Assembly: GCF_002283365.1 (NCBI RefSeq)
Contig: NZ_MQWD01000001.1
Span: forward strand, 1,311,154 to 1,375,153
Direction: 5' to 3'
DNA length: 64,000 bases
DNA from: Rubrivirga marina
GTDB taxonomy: Bacteria; Bacteroidota; Rhodothermia; Rhodothermales; Rubricoccaceae
Below, one piece after another: positions 35,525 through 43,928 of the stretch (position 1 is the first letter of the stretch; the number at the start of each line of letters is the position of its first letter). A model generated the notes under the pieces. It was given only the letters and a program-made list of their open reading frames with translations, did no database searches and was not told the DNA's origin. A program made the position numbers and the translations under genes.

Positions 35525-35560
35525 CCCTCGACGTCCCTCTTAGAAATGGCCCTGGTTCTA
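35525..35560 (-). repeat. Imperfect tandem repeat at the cysD 3' end
   Basis: Two ~17-base copies of (C/T)TAGAAAT(A/G)GCCCTG lie next to each other. One encodes the last codons of cysD (QGYF and stop); the other, just after it, would encode QGHF and a stop. It looks like a small slippage duplication. Confidence 0.5.
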
Positions 35561-36508
35561 GAAATAGCCCTGCTTCTTCCGGTCCTCCATGGCCGCCTCC
35601 GACCGCTTGTCGTCGTGGCGCCCCCCCCGCTCCGTCTGCCGCGCCGCGGCCACCTCCCGGATGACCTCCGGGAGCGTCGACGCCGTGCTCCGGACGGCCC
35701 CCGTGCACGTCGCGTCGCCGACCGTCCGGAACCGGACGGTCTCCCGCCTCACGGCCTCGCCGGCCTGGGGCCCGGCGAACTCCGTCACGGCGAGGAGCGT
35801 CCCCCCCCGCTCGAACACGTCCCGCTCGTGGGCGAAGTAGAGCGCGGGGAGCCCGACGCCCTCGAGCGCCACGTACTGCCACACGTCCATCTCCGTCCAG
35901 TTCGAGAGCGGGAACACCCGGAACGTCTCGCCGACGTGGCGGTGCCCGTTGTAGAGGTCCCAGAGCTCGGGCCGCTGGTTCTTCGGGTCCCACTGGCCGA
36001 ACCGGTCGCGGGCCGAGAAGAACCGCTCCTTCGCCCGGGCCTTCTCCTCGTCGCGCCGCCCGCCCCCGAACGCCGCGTCGAACCGGTGCTCGGCGAGGGC
36101 GTCGAGGAGCGGGACGATCTGGAGCCCGTTCCGGGAGGCCTCCGGCCCCGTCTCCTCGACGACGCGGCCGGCGTCGATGGCCCCCTGGACGGAGGCGACC
36201 TCGAGCCGGAGCCCGAGCCCGGCGACGAGGGCGTCGCGGAAGGCGAGGGTCTCGGGGAAGTTGTGGCCCGTGTCGACGTGGAGGAGCGGGAACGGGACGG
36301 GCCCGGGGTGGAACGCCTTCCGGGCGAGGTGGACCATGAGGATCGAGTCCTTCCCGCCGGAGAACAGGAGGGCCGGCCGCTCGAACTGGGCGGCCACCTC
36401 GCGCATGACGTGGATCGCCTCCGCCTCGAGCGTCCGGAGGTGGGAAGACGGCGAGGCCGCCAAGCGGGCGGGCGCGGACGGGGCGGGAGCGAGCATTTCC
36501 AGGGGCAT
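35558..36508 (-). CDS. cysD: Sulfate adenylyltransferase subunit 2
   Basis: A 316-residue PP-loop ATPase that adenylylates sulfate to APS with the CysN GTPase. Its motifs are LLFSGGKDSILMVHLARKAF (PP-loop near residues 47-62), LLHVDTGHNFPE, AFGGGRRDEEKARAKERFFS, FPLSNWTEMDVWQY, and the C-terminal GDATCTGAVRSTASTLPEVI block. It is followed by cysNC after 94 bases and preceded by the SLC13 permease by 11 bases. An in-frame ATG four codons further in is also possible. It is part of the minus-strand set sulfotransferase-cysQ-like-permease-cysD-cysNC. Confidence 0.96.
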   Translation of the reverse strand: MPLEMLAPAPSAPARLAASPSSHLRTLEAEAIHVMREVAAQFERPALLFSGGKDSILMVHLARKAFHPGPVPFPLLHVDTGHNFPETLAFRDALVAGLGLRLEVASVQGAIDAGRVVEETGPEASRNGLQIVPLLDALAEHRFDAAFGGGRRDEEKARAKERFFSARDRFGQWDPKNQRPELWDLYNGHRHVGETFRVFPLSNWTEMDVWQYVALEGVGLPALYFAHERDVFERGGTLLAVTEFAGPQAGEAVRRETVRFRTVGDATCTGAVRSTASTLPEVIREVAAARQTERGGRHDDKRSEAAMEDRKKQGYF

Positions 36509-36519
36509 GGGAGTCGGGG

Positions 36520-38295
36520 TCAAAACCAGAGCAGCTTCATGGTGAGGAGAGCGGTCGCGCTGTAGACGAGCGAGACCGGCGCGCCGGCGCGGACGTAGTC
36601 GGCGAAGCGGTAGCCGCCGGCGGACATGACCATGAGGTTGGTCTGGTAGCCGAACGGCGTGAGGAAGCCGGACGAGGCCGCGAGCGCGATGGCGACGCCG
36701 AAGACGGTGGGCGAGACGCCCGCCTGAGCGGCCGCCTCCAGACCCATCCCGATCATGAGCGCGGCGGCGGCGTTGTTCGTGATGAGCTCGGTCAGGACGA
36801 CCGTCACCAGGTAGAGCGCCATGAGGACGCCGAACGGGCCGGCAGGGCCTGCCACCCCGACGACGGCGTCGGCGAAGGTGACCGCGAGGCCCGTGGTCTC
36901 GAGGGCCTTCCCAACCCCGAGCGCCATCGCGATGACGACGAGCGTCGGGAGTTGGACGGCCTCGCGCGCGTCGCGTCCTCGGAGGCATCGGGTCGCGATC
37001 ATGGCGAGGGCCCCGACAAACGCCGCCCGGTCGATGGGGACGATGCCGGCGGCGGCCAGCGCGATGACGGTGCCGAGAATGGCCAGCGCCAGTGGGGCCT
37101 TCCGGGGCTGAGGTCGTGGGCGCTCGGGCCGGCGGGGGGCCACGAGGTAGAACTCGTCGCGGCGCGCGTTCCACTCCTTCTCGAACCCGTTCGCCGCCTC
37201 GACCACCAGGAGGTCGCCGGAGTGGAGCGGCGTGCGGCCGAGGCGGCCCGTGAGGGCGTCGTCGGCCCGCTGGATGGCGAGGACCACGCCGCCGTAGCGC
37301 TCGCGGAACTCGGCCTCCCGGAGCGTTCTCCCCACGAGCGACGACGACTCGGCGACGACGGCCTCGTAGAGGGGGAGCGTCTCGAGGAGCGGGGTGGAGA
37401 CGGGCTCGACAGCGCGGGCGAGGCCGGGCCGGTCGAGGAGCCCGTCGAGCGCCCGCGCGCTCCCCTGGAAGGTGAGGGTGTCGCCGGCACGGAGGGCGGA
37501 CTCGGGCGTCGCGGGGACGAGGTCGTCGTCGCGGCGAAGGTGGACGAGGTAGGCCGTCTCGAGCGAGCGGAGCCCGGCCTCTTCGATCGTCTGGCCCACG
37601 AGAGGCGAGCCCGTGGGCACGCGAACCTCGAAGAGGCAGCGGCCGAGTCCGTCGCCGACGGGGCCGTCCCCGGCCCGGCGGCCGGGGAGGAAGCGGTGGC
37701 TGACGAGCGCCATCACGGCGAGGGCGGCGAGGGCCGCCGGCAGGGCCACTGGCGTCTGAGTGAACATGCCGAGGGGCTCGAGGCCGGCCTCGGCCATCCG
37801 ACCGGTCACGACGAGGTTCGTGCTCGTACCGATGAGCGTGAGCGTCCCACCGACGGTCGTGGAGTAGGCCACGAACATGAGAACCTTCGAGGGCGGGATG
37901 CCCGCCCGTTCGCACCACGCCTGCGCACGCGGCGTGACCATCGCGACGATCGGCGTGTTGTTGAGGACGGCCGACATGACGCCGAGGAGGCCTCCCATCT
38001 GGGCGACGGATCGCGTCAGGCCGCCCTGCCGCGGGAACAGGGCCCGATCGGCGAAGCCAAGGGCACCGGTGTTCTGGACGCCTGCCGCCAGGACGAACAG
38101 CGAGGCCACGGCGATGACGGCCGGGTTGGCGAACCCCGCGAAGGCGTCCTGCGGGGAGAGCACGCCGAGGGCCACGAGGACGCCGACGGCTCCGACGAGG
38201 ACGAGGTCGGCCCGGGCGAGGTCGCGGACGAGCGCGTAGAGCATGGCCCCGACGACGGCGAGCGTCGCCCAGGCCGCCCAGGTCAGGCCGCCCAT
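36520..38295 (-). CDS. SLC13-family permease with two TrkA-C domains (probable sulfate transporter)
   Basis: A 591-residue inner-membrane transporter of the divalent-anion:Na+ symporter family. About ten membrane segments are split by a cytoplasmic loop (about 205-395) with two TrkA-C-type regulatory domains: LFEVRVPTGSPLVGQTIEEA and YEAVVAESSSLVGRTLREAE. Family signatures are NNTPIVAMVTP, STTVGGTLTLIGTSTN and, in the second half, ELITNNAAAALMIGMG and SSGFLTPFGYQTNLMV. Position directly before cysD and cysNC makes sulfate the likely substrate. Its start lies 13 bases inside the end of the cysQ-like gene, so translation is coupled. Confidence 0.92.
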   Translation of the reverse strand: MGGLTWAAWATLAVVGAMLYALVRDLARADLVLVGAVGVLVALGVLSPQDAFAGFANPAVIAVASLFVLAAGVQNTGALGFADRALFPRQGGLTRSVAQMGGLLGVMSAVLNNTPIVAMVTPRAQAWCERAGIPPSKVLMFVAYSTTVGGTLTLIGTSTNLVVTGRMAEAGLEPLGMFTQTPVALPAALAALAVMALVSHRFLPGRRAGDGPVGDGLGRCLFEVRVPTGSPLVGQTIEEAGLRSLETAYLVHLRRDDDLVPATPESALRAGDTLTFQGSARALDGLLDRPGLARAVEPVSTPLLETLPLYEAVVAESSSLVGRTLREAEFRERYGGVVLAIQRADDALTGRLGRTPLHSGDLLVVEAANGFEKEWNARRDEFYLVAPRRPERPRPQPRKAPLALAILGTVIALAAAGIVPIDRAAFVGALAMIATRCLRGRDAREAVQLPTLVVIAMALGVGKALETTGLAVTFADAVVGVAGPAGPFGVLMALYLVTVVLTELITNNAAAALMIGMGLEAAAQAGVSPTVFGVAIALAASSGFLTPFGYQTNLMVMSAGGYRFADYVRAGAPVSLVYSATALLTMKLLWF

Positions 38296-39125
38296 ACGGG
38301 AGGGGGAGGAGCTAGAGAGGTGGCCTGCACGGGGGCCGAGACGTACTGATGCCAGTCGAGGTCGGGATCGCCTGACCCGACGATGGCCGGGGCGGACGGG
38401 GCCGACATGGAGTACGCCAGGGGCCGGCCGGCGAGGTCCGTGAGCCGCCCACCGGCCGCCTCCAGAATCGCCTGGGCCGCGGCCATGCCCCAGGCCGGCG
38501 TCTGGGCCGCGCGGGGGGCGAGGTCGGCCGCCCCCTCGGCGACGAGGCAGAACGGGAGGGACGAGCCCGCGCGGCGCGACGTGACGCGGACGCCGCCCAT
38601 GTAGAGCCGGAGGGCCAGGTCGGCGGCAGGCGGTCGCTCTGAAGACGAGCCCACGGCGACCGTGAGCCGGCGCGGATCGGCGTGGCGAATGCGGATGGGT
38701 ACCGGCGGGCCGTCGCCGTCGACGCGGTGGGCGCCCCGCCCGCGCGCCGCGGCATAGGCGCGTCCCCACGCCGGGGCGACCACGACGCCGAGGACGGGCC
38801 GGCCTCGTTCGATAAGGGCGACGTCGACGGTGAACGCTCCCGTCCGCTGCAGGAACTCGGCGCTCCCGCCGAGCGGGTCGACGCACCACCACTGGTGGGC
38901 CGACTCGTGCCGCTCCTGGACCGCGTCGGCCGAGACGACCGGGACGCCGGGGGGGAGCCGGGCCAGCCGATCCCGGAGGTAGGCCTCGGCGGCGGCTCGG
39001 GCCGCCGCGAGGGCGTCGTCCCCGAGCGGCGCGGCATGGCCGTAGTGGGCGAGGGCGATCGCGCCGCCGGCCGTCGCGAGGCGGCGGACGAGTTCGACGG
39101 GCGGCCCCGGGCGGCGGTCCGTCAT
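38283..39125 (-). CDS. CysQ-like inositol-phosphatase-family protein lacking metal ligands
   Basis: A 280-residue protein whose body clearly aligns with CysQ (3'-phosphoadenosine 5'-phosphate phosphatase): GAFTVDVALIERGRPVLGVV and AILEAAGGRLTDLAGRPL. Yet the metal-binding residues of the IMPase superfamily are missing. The DPLDGT motif reads DPLGGS (Asp83 kept, Gly86 and Ser88 replace Asp and Thr). The SEE motif reads SADA near residue 65. The late WD motif reads WG (Trp212-Gly213). It should therefore be inactive or use another mechanism. It overlaps the sulfotransferase stop (ATGA) and the permease start, placing it where a PAP-recycling enzyme is expected. Confidence 0.88.
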   Translation of the reverse strand: MTDRRPGPPVELVRRLATAGGAIALAHYGHAAPLGDDALAAARAAAEAYLRDRLARLPPGVPVVSADAVQERHESAHQWWCVDPLGGSAEFLQRTGAFTVDVALIERGRPVLGVVVAPAWGRAYAAARGRGAHRVDGDGPPVPIRIRHADPRRLTVAVGSSSERPPAADLALRLYMGGVRVTSRRAGSSLPFCLVAEGAADLAPRAAQTPAWGMAAAQAILEAAGGRLTDLAGRPLAYSMSAPSAPAIVGSGDPDLDWHQYVSAPVQATSLAPPPPVWAA

Positions 39126-40003
39126 TGGTCCGGGTGGGGCGGGGCCGTGCGGTGACCCGGGGCGGCAGAGCCCCGAGGCGGGCTCCGTCGGGTCATGGCC
39201 CAAGCGACACGACCGGCCGCGCCGTCCCCACGGGAGGCCACGGAGAGGGAGGCGGGGGCCTGTACCAGCGCGTGGTAGAGACGGTAGGCCTCGTCGCGGA
39301 GCGCGCGGTGGCTCGGGAGGTTGAAGGCCGTGCGGAGCACGTCCTTTCCGACCTGCCGCTGCCCAGAGGGCCGCGCGACGGTCCGTCCGGGCTCAGGCGC
39401 CGTGCGTCGGTAGAACTCGTCGATGACGGCGAAGCACCGCTGGACCTCGGCGTCCGTGTGGTCGAAGGGGGCGAAGTCTGTCCCGAAGCGGGCGTTGACG
39501 GCGCCGACGACGGCGCCGAAGTCGCTCGTGACGTCCTGGAAGTCCGCCACGACGACGTGCTCGCGGTACGGGAGCACGCGGCGGTAGAAGAGGACGTAGT
39601 CGCGGAGGGCCGTCTTCAGCGGGTACCCGAAGGACCGCGCGTTGGAGACGACGGCCTCCTCGGGGTCGCGGATGAGGAGGATGGTCGGGATGCCGGCCGC
39701 GGCCGCCCCGACGATCTGGGCCTCGGCGTGGAGGTGGTGCGCGGCCTCGACGGGCGTCCCCTGCGCCAGTTGGAAGGCGACGGTGGCGAACGTGTTGCCG
39801 CACCGCGGGTACCCCTCGATCACGATCCGCGTCCGGTCGTGGACGACGCCGGTGTGAACCATGCGAACGCCGTTGATGAGCATGTACGGCCGCTTCTTGT
39901 GGCGGATCAATGGGAAGTAGACCCTCGGAAAGTGCCGGACAGCCTGCCGGAGGTAGAAGCGCACGCGGCGTTGGGCGGTCCAGTCCCAGGAAGACGATGC
40001 CAT
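39122..40003 (-). CDS. Sulfotransferase-family protein
   Basis: A 293-residue protein with the P-loop-like PAPS-binding motif VIEGYPRCGNTFATVAFQ (5'-phosphosulfate loop) and the 3'-phosphate-binding block ILLIRDPEEAVVSNARSF. It would move sulfonate from PAPS to a sugar hydroxyl. No membrane segment is evident. It leads the minus-strand operon for PAPS supply and overlaps the cysQ-like gene by four bases (ATGA), so making PAP and the CysQ-like protein are tied together. I chose the ATG at 40003 because the upstream residues are unconserved. It is divergent from the WecG-type gene. The acceptor is inferred to be the locus polysaccharide. Confidence 0.87.
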   Translation of the reverse strand: MASSSWDWTAQRRVRFYLRQAVRHFPRVYFPLIRHKKRPYMLINGVRMVHTGVVHDRTRIVIEGYPRCGNTFATVAFQLAQGTPVEAAHHLHAEAQIVGAAAAGIPTILLIRDPEEAVVSNARSFGYPLKTALRDYVLFYRRVLPYREHVVVADFQDVTSDFGAVVGAVNARFGTDFAPFDHTDAEVQRCFAVIDEFYRRTAPEPGRTVARPSGQRQVGKDVLRTAFNLPSHRALRDEAYRLYHALVQAPASLSVASRGDGAAGRVAWAMTRRSPPRGSAAPGHRTAPPHPDQ

Positions 40004-40160
40004 CGGGGAAGCGGGGCTAGGAGAGCTCACACGCCAGTCTCGTCTCGGCCACGGCGGGGCGCGGAAATCCGAACGAGGCCCGGTTCCGCCGAGGGGCGTG
40101 TCTGCACAGGCCGGGGCCCGCGACGAAGGGGCCCACAGACGCTCTCCTCGTTGAGTCCGC

Positions 40161-40967
40161 ATGGACCTGGCCCTCTCCCCCTCCGCTCCCCCTCCCGTGT
40201 CCGTCCCGGCGCCGCCGTCGAGGCGTGTCCTCGGGGCGCGCGTCGACGCGACGAGCTACGACGGCGCGACCCAACTCGTCATGCAGTGGGCGCGCGAGCG
40301 GCGCTCCGCGTACGTCTGCGCCACGAGCGTCCACGGCGTGATTGAGGGGAGCGAGGACCTCTCGTTCCGGGACGTCTTGAACGAGGCCGACCTCAACACG
40401 CCGGACGGGATGCCCCTCGTGTGGGCGCTCCGCCGGCTCGGCATTCCCGAAGCCAGCCGGGTCTACGGCCCCATCCTGACGCTCCGGCTCTGTGCCGCCG
40501 CCGAGACCGCCGGCACGCCGATCGGGCTCTACGGCGGGACGCCCGAGAGCCTCGAGGCGTTTCAGGCCTTCCTCACGCGGACCTTCCCTCGGCTCCGCGT
40601 CGCCGTCGCGATCTCGCCCCCGTTCCGCCCTCCGACACCGGAGGAGGACGAGGCCGACACGGCCGCTATCGTCGCGTCCGGCGCCCGGATCGTGTTCGTG
40701 GGGATCGGCTGCCCGAAGCAGGAGCGGTGGTGTGCCGCCCACCGCGGGCGGATTCCGGCCGTGATGGTCGCCGTCGGGGCCGCCTTCGACTTCCACGCCG
40801 GCCGCGTCCGGCAGGCCCCGCCGGCGCTCCAGCGCGCGGGGCTCGAGTGGGCCTTCCGCCTGGCCGTCGAGCCGCGCCGACTGTGGCGCCGCTACGCCCG
40901 GATCGTCCCCCGCTTCGTCGTCCGCTTCGGGCACCAGCTCGCGCGGCACCAGCTGCGCGCGGCGTAA
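40161..40967 (+). CDS. WecG/TagA/CpsF-family glycosyltransferase
   Basis: A 268-residue GT26 enzyme. Family blocks: RRVLGARVDATSYDGA, ADLNTPDGMPLVWALR, SRVYGPILTLRL, IGLYGGTPESLEAF, VFVGIGCPKQERW and AVGAAFDFHAGRVRQAP. The conserved TPDG and CPKQE motifs are intact. Such enzymes add the second sugar (often N-acetylmannosamine or a uronic acid) to the lipid-linked primer on the cytoplasmic face. It opens the plus-strand half of the polysaccharide locus and is divergent from the sulfotransferase operon. Donor sugar unknown. Confidence 0.93.
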   Translation: MDLALSPSAPPPVSVPAPPSRRVLGARVDATSYDGATQLVMQWARERRSAYVCATSVHGVIEGSEDLSFRDVLNEADLNTPDGMPLVWALRRLGIPEASRVYGPILTLRLCAAAETAGTPIGLYGGTPESLEAFQAFLTRTFPRLRVAVAISPPFRPPTPEEDEADTAAIVASGARIVFVGIGCPKQERWCAAHRGRIPAVMVAVGAAFDFHAGRVRQAPPALQRAGLEWAFRLAVEPRRLWRRYARIVPRFVVRFGHQLARHQLRAA

Positions 40968-40993
40968 CCCTCTTCCCCTCCCCTCTACGCATC

Positions 40994-42058
40994 ATGAACG
41001 AACGCGTGCTCGTCACCGGGGCCGGTGGCTTCATCGGCCACCACCTCGTGACCTACCTCAAGAACCGTGGCTACTGGGTCCGCGGCGTCGACCTCAAGCA
41101 CCCCGAGTACGAGCCGACGGCCGCCGACGAGTTTGACATCCTCGACCTCCGCCGCTGGGACGCCTGCCTGGAGTCGCTGCGCCCGGCGCCTGACGGACGC
41201 AAGATCGACCACGTCTACGCCCTCGCGGCCGACATGGGCGGGATGGGGTTCATCTCGGCCAACCACAGCCTGATCCTCCACAACAACGTCCTCATCAACA
41301 CGCACACGATCGAGGCGGCGCGGAAGGCTGGCGTGGAGCGCTACTTCTACACGTCGAGCGCGTGCGTCTACCCGGAGCACCTCCAGACCGAGGCGAACGT
41401 GACGCCGCTGCGGGAGAGCGACGCGTACCCGGCCGCGCCGCAAGACGCCTACGGCTGGGAGAAGCTGTTCACCGAGCTCCTCTGCCACTACTACGCCGGC
41501 GACTACGGCATGGAGACGCGGACCGTCCGGTTCCACAACGTCTACGGTGAGTTGGGGACGTGGGAGGGCGGCCGGGAGAAGGCGCCGGCCGCGATGATGC
41601 GGAAGGTGGCCTACGCCAAGCTCCTCGGCGGCAAGGAGGGCGCCCCCGGCGGCCCGCCGACCGTCGAGATCTGGGGCGACGGCGAGCAGACGCGGTCGTT
41701 CATGCACGTCGACGACTGCTGCGAGGGGGTCTACCGGCTGATGATGAGCGACTATCGGGAGCCGCTGAACCTCGGCCGGGACCGGATGGTCACGATCAAC
41801 GAGCTGTGCGACATCGCCGCCGAGGCGGCCGGTGTCGACGTGGTCCACGAGCACATCGACGGGCCCCAGGGGGTCCGTGGGCGGAACTCGGACAACACGC
41901 AGCTCCGTGAGATCCTTGGGTGGGAGCCGGGCATCCCACTTGAGGAAGGCGTCGCGCGGACGTACGAGTGGATTGAGGGCCAGCTCCGGGCCAAGCTCGA
42001 GGCGGTGGGGAAGCTGCCTTCAGGCGATGGCGCCCTCGTCGACATCTTACCCGCGTGA
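40994..42058 (+). CDS. GDP-mannose 3,5-epimerase
   Basis: A 354-residue extended SDR that matches plant-type GDP-mannose 3',5'-epimerase block by block: GAGGFIGHHLV, AADMGGMGFISANHS, SSACVYPE, PQDAYGWEKL, RFHNVYGELGTWEGGREKAP, GDGEQTRSFMHVDD and GPQGVRGRNSDN. Catalytic Tyr153/Lys157, Cys124 and Lys196 are present. The enzyme makes GDP-L-galactose (and GDP-L-gulose) from GDP-mannose. In this locus the product is probably a donor for the polysaccharide, pointing to L-galactose or L-gulose units (inference). It lies 26 bases after the WecG-type gene and ends at the clearest intrinsic terminator in the window. Confidence 0.93.
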   Translation: MNERVLVTGAGGFIGHHLVTYLKNRGYWVRGVDLKHPEYEPTAADEFDILDLRRWDACLESLRPAPDGRKIDHVYALAADMGGMGFISANHSLILHNNVLINTHTIEAARKAGVERYFYTSSACVYPEHLQTEANVTPLRESDAYPAAPQDAYGWEKLFTELLCHYYAGDYGMETRTVRFHNVYGELGTWEGGREKAPAAMMRKVAYAKLLGGKEGAPGGPPTVEIWGDGEQTRSFMHVDDCCEGVYRLMMSDYREPLNLGRDRMVTINELCDIAAEAAGVDVVHEHIDGPQGVRGRNSDNTQLREILGWEPGIPLEEGVARTYEWIEGQLRAKLEAVGKLPSGDGALVDILPA

Positions 42059-42063
42059 CGCCA

Positions 42064-42116
42064 ATCGTCGTTGGGGCGGCCTCGGGACTGAGAGGCCGCC
42101 CCGACGATGTTTTTTG
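42064..42116 (+). terminator. Intrinsic terminator after the epimerase
   Basis: GGGGCGGCCTC pairs with GAGGCCGCCCC, with further ATCGTCG/CGACGAT pairing across a 3-base bulge, followed by a run of six T's (42110-42115). This is the only hairpin here with a proper T-tract. Confidence 0.8.
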
Positions 42117-42215
42117 GGCGAGATAGCGCCCAGTAGAACGGCAAGGGCGCGCCACGGACTCGCCGGCGGTTCGACCGCGCGGTGACCTACGACCCAGCCG
42201 AGTTCAGGGTGTCCC

Positions 42216-43846
42216 TCAGTGGGGCGAGGCGGAGAGGAAGGCGCGAGCTTCGGCCAGCCCCTCTCGTGTGGACCCGTCGGCGCTGCTCTCCACGAGCTCG
42301 GTGTAGAACGCCCGCGCCGCGGCCGGCTCTCCGAGCTCACGCGCCGCACGCGCCGCACCCAGCAGGCCGTTAAAACGGCGCGGGTAGAGGTCGAGCGAGC
42401 GCTCGTATGCCTCGAGGGCCTCCCCGGGTCGGCCCTGCTCCATCATGAGGTGCCGAGGAGTTCGGACGCGGGAAGCGTGGGCCCGGGCGTAACCGGGGGC
42501 TTGGGCGTGGATGCCTCGAGGTCGGCCGCCTGCGTCATCTGCTCCACCGCCAGGGCCTCCTCCCCTCGGGCCTGGGCGGCCCAGGCCGCGACGCCCAGCC
42601 GCAGGATCCGGATCTGCCGCGCGAACAGCGTCTCCCCGGCCTCCTCCGCGACGCCTTCGAGCGCCTCCAGCCGGTCGAGCGCTTGCACGGCGCCGTCGAG
42701 GCGGCCCAGGCGGGCGGTGCCGAGCCCCCGGGCGAACCACGTCACCGCCTCCGGCCAGGGGAAGCGGTCCCAGTCGATCGCGTCGGACGGGCGCGGCGTG
42801 AGCGCCGCCGCGTCGTCCCACGCGCCGCGTTCGAGCGCGTACCGGGCCGGGATCGAGGCTAGGTGGAACGCCGTCTTCGACGACGGCTCCAGGTGCGGCG
42901 TCGCACGAAGTCGTTCGATCTGGACGGCCGCCGCGTCGTCGTCGCCCCGCTGGAGGTCGGCGTAGACGAGGTACTCGATGGCGTGCGGAAACTCGTCCCA
43001 GACGTACTGGCCCTCGTCGCCGGCGGGGTAGCGGAGGGCCGCGTCGGCGGCGCGGAGGTTCCCCTCGACGACGGCCTCCCACTCCCCGAGCCGGGTGTAG
43101 ATGTGGGTCGGCATGTGGAGCGCGTGGGGGTTGTCGGGGGCGACCGCGGCGTAGTGGCGGACGACGTCGGGCGACTCGTGCTCGCGCCCCGGCGTGTCGT
43201 TGGCGTGGAGGAGGTAGTGGCTCGCGCCGGGGTGGAGCGGGTAGTCGCCGAGGACGCCCAGCAGGAGGGCCGCGGCGCGGTCCTGCCGCTCGTGTGCGTC
43301 GGCGACCGCCGGGGCCGTCGCGAGGAGGGACAGGGCGTAGAAGACGGTCGCCTCCGGATCGTCGGGGAACGCCAGGGAGAGCGCCTCCGAGGCCCGTCCC
43401 CACCGGCCGATCCGGTCCCAGTAGTCCCCGGCCTCGGGGCCGTCGAAGAACGCGGCGGCCGCGGCGACGAAGAGCCGCTCGTGCTCGGTCGCCAGGGCGA
43501 GCGCCTCCGCGCGTCGGACGGCGGCCCATCCCCGTTGGAGGTCCGCCGGGCCGGGACGGGTGGGCCAGAGCGGCTGGAAGAGGGTCATCGCCACACCCCA
43601 ATGGGCCATCGCGCAGTCCGGGTCGATCTCGGCCGCCCGCCCGAATGCCTCCCGCGCCAGCGGGTAGGTCATGTGGTGGAGGAGGAGAAGACCCTGGTCG
43701 AATGCCCGCTGCCCCCCGTCGGTGCAGGAGACGGGAAACAGGACCTCGCCGAGCGGTGCGCCCGCCTCGGCCGAGTCTTGTGCGGAGGCGCCGCCGGCCA
43801 CGAGGAGGGCGACGAGGGAGACGAGTCGCGCTCGAGGAGGGCGCAT
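42216..43846 (-). pseudogene. Secreted TPR protein, single frameshift near the C-terminus
   Basis: The frame from ATG 43846 gives a signal peptide (LVSLVALLVAGGASAQ) and ~465 residues of tetratricopeptide-like helices: LLLLHHMTYPLAREAFGRAA, CAMAHWGVAMTLFQPLWP, GREHESPDVVRHYAAVAPDN and ALHMPTHIYTRLGEWEA. It then stops at 42443. The expected C-terminal TPR continues in another frame (MMEQGRPGEALEAYERSLDL and on to FLSASPH, stop at 42216). Restoring one missing base near 42450 joins them to a normal ~543-residue protein. It is either a recent mutation or a sequencing error. It lies 82 bases downstream of the O-antigen ligase on the same strand. Function unknown. Confidence 0.8.
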
Positions 43847-43928
43847 GGGGGCTCGGAGAGATGCCGAGGCCACCGGCGGCCTCGGCCGGGGAACAGGGGG
43901 CGCGGGCCGCCTCGGCCGAGCGCCGGCC

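Noticed and set aside
33415-36508. cysD/cysNC as part of cysteine biosynthesis
   Set aside because: No PAPS reductase, sulfite reductase or O-acetylserine genes are nearby, while sulfotransferases share the operon, so sulfonation is the better reading.
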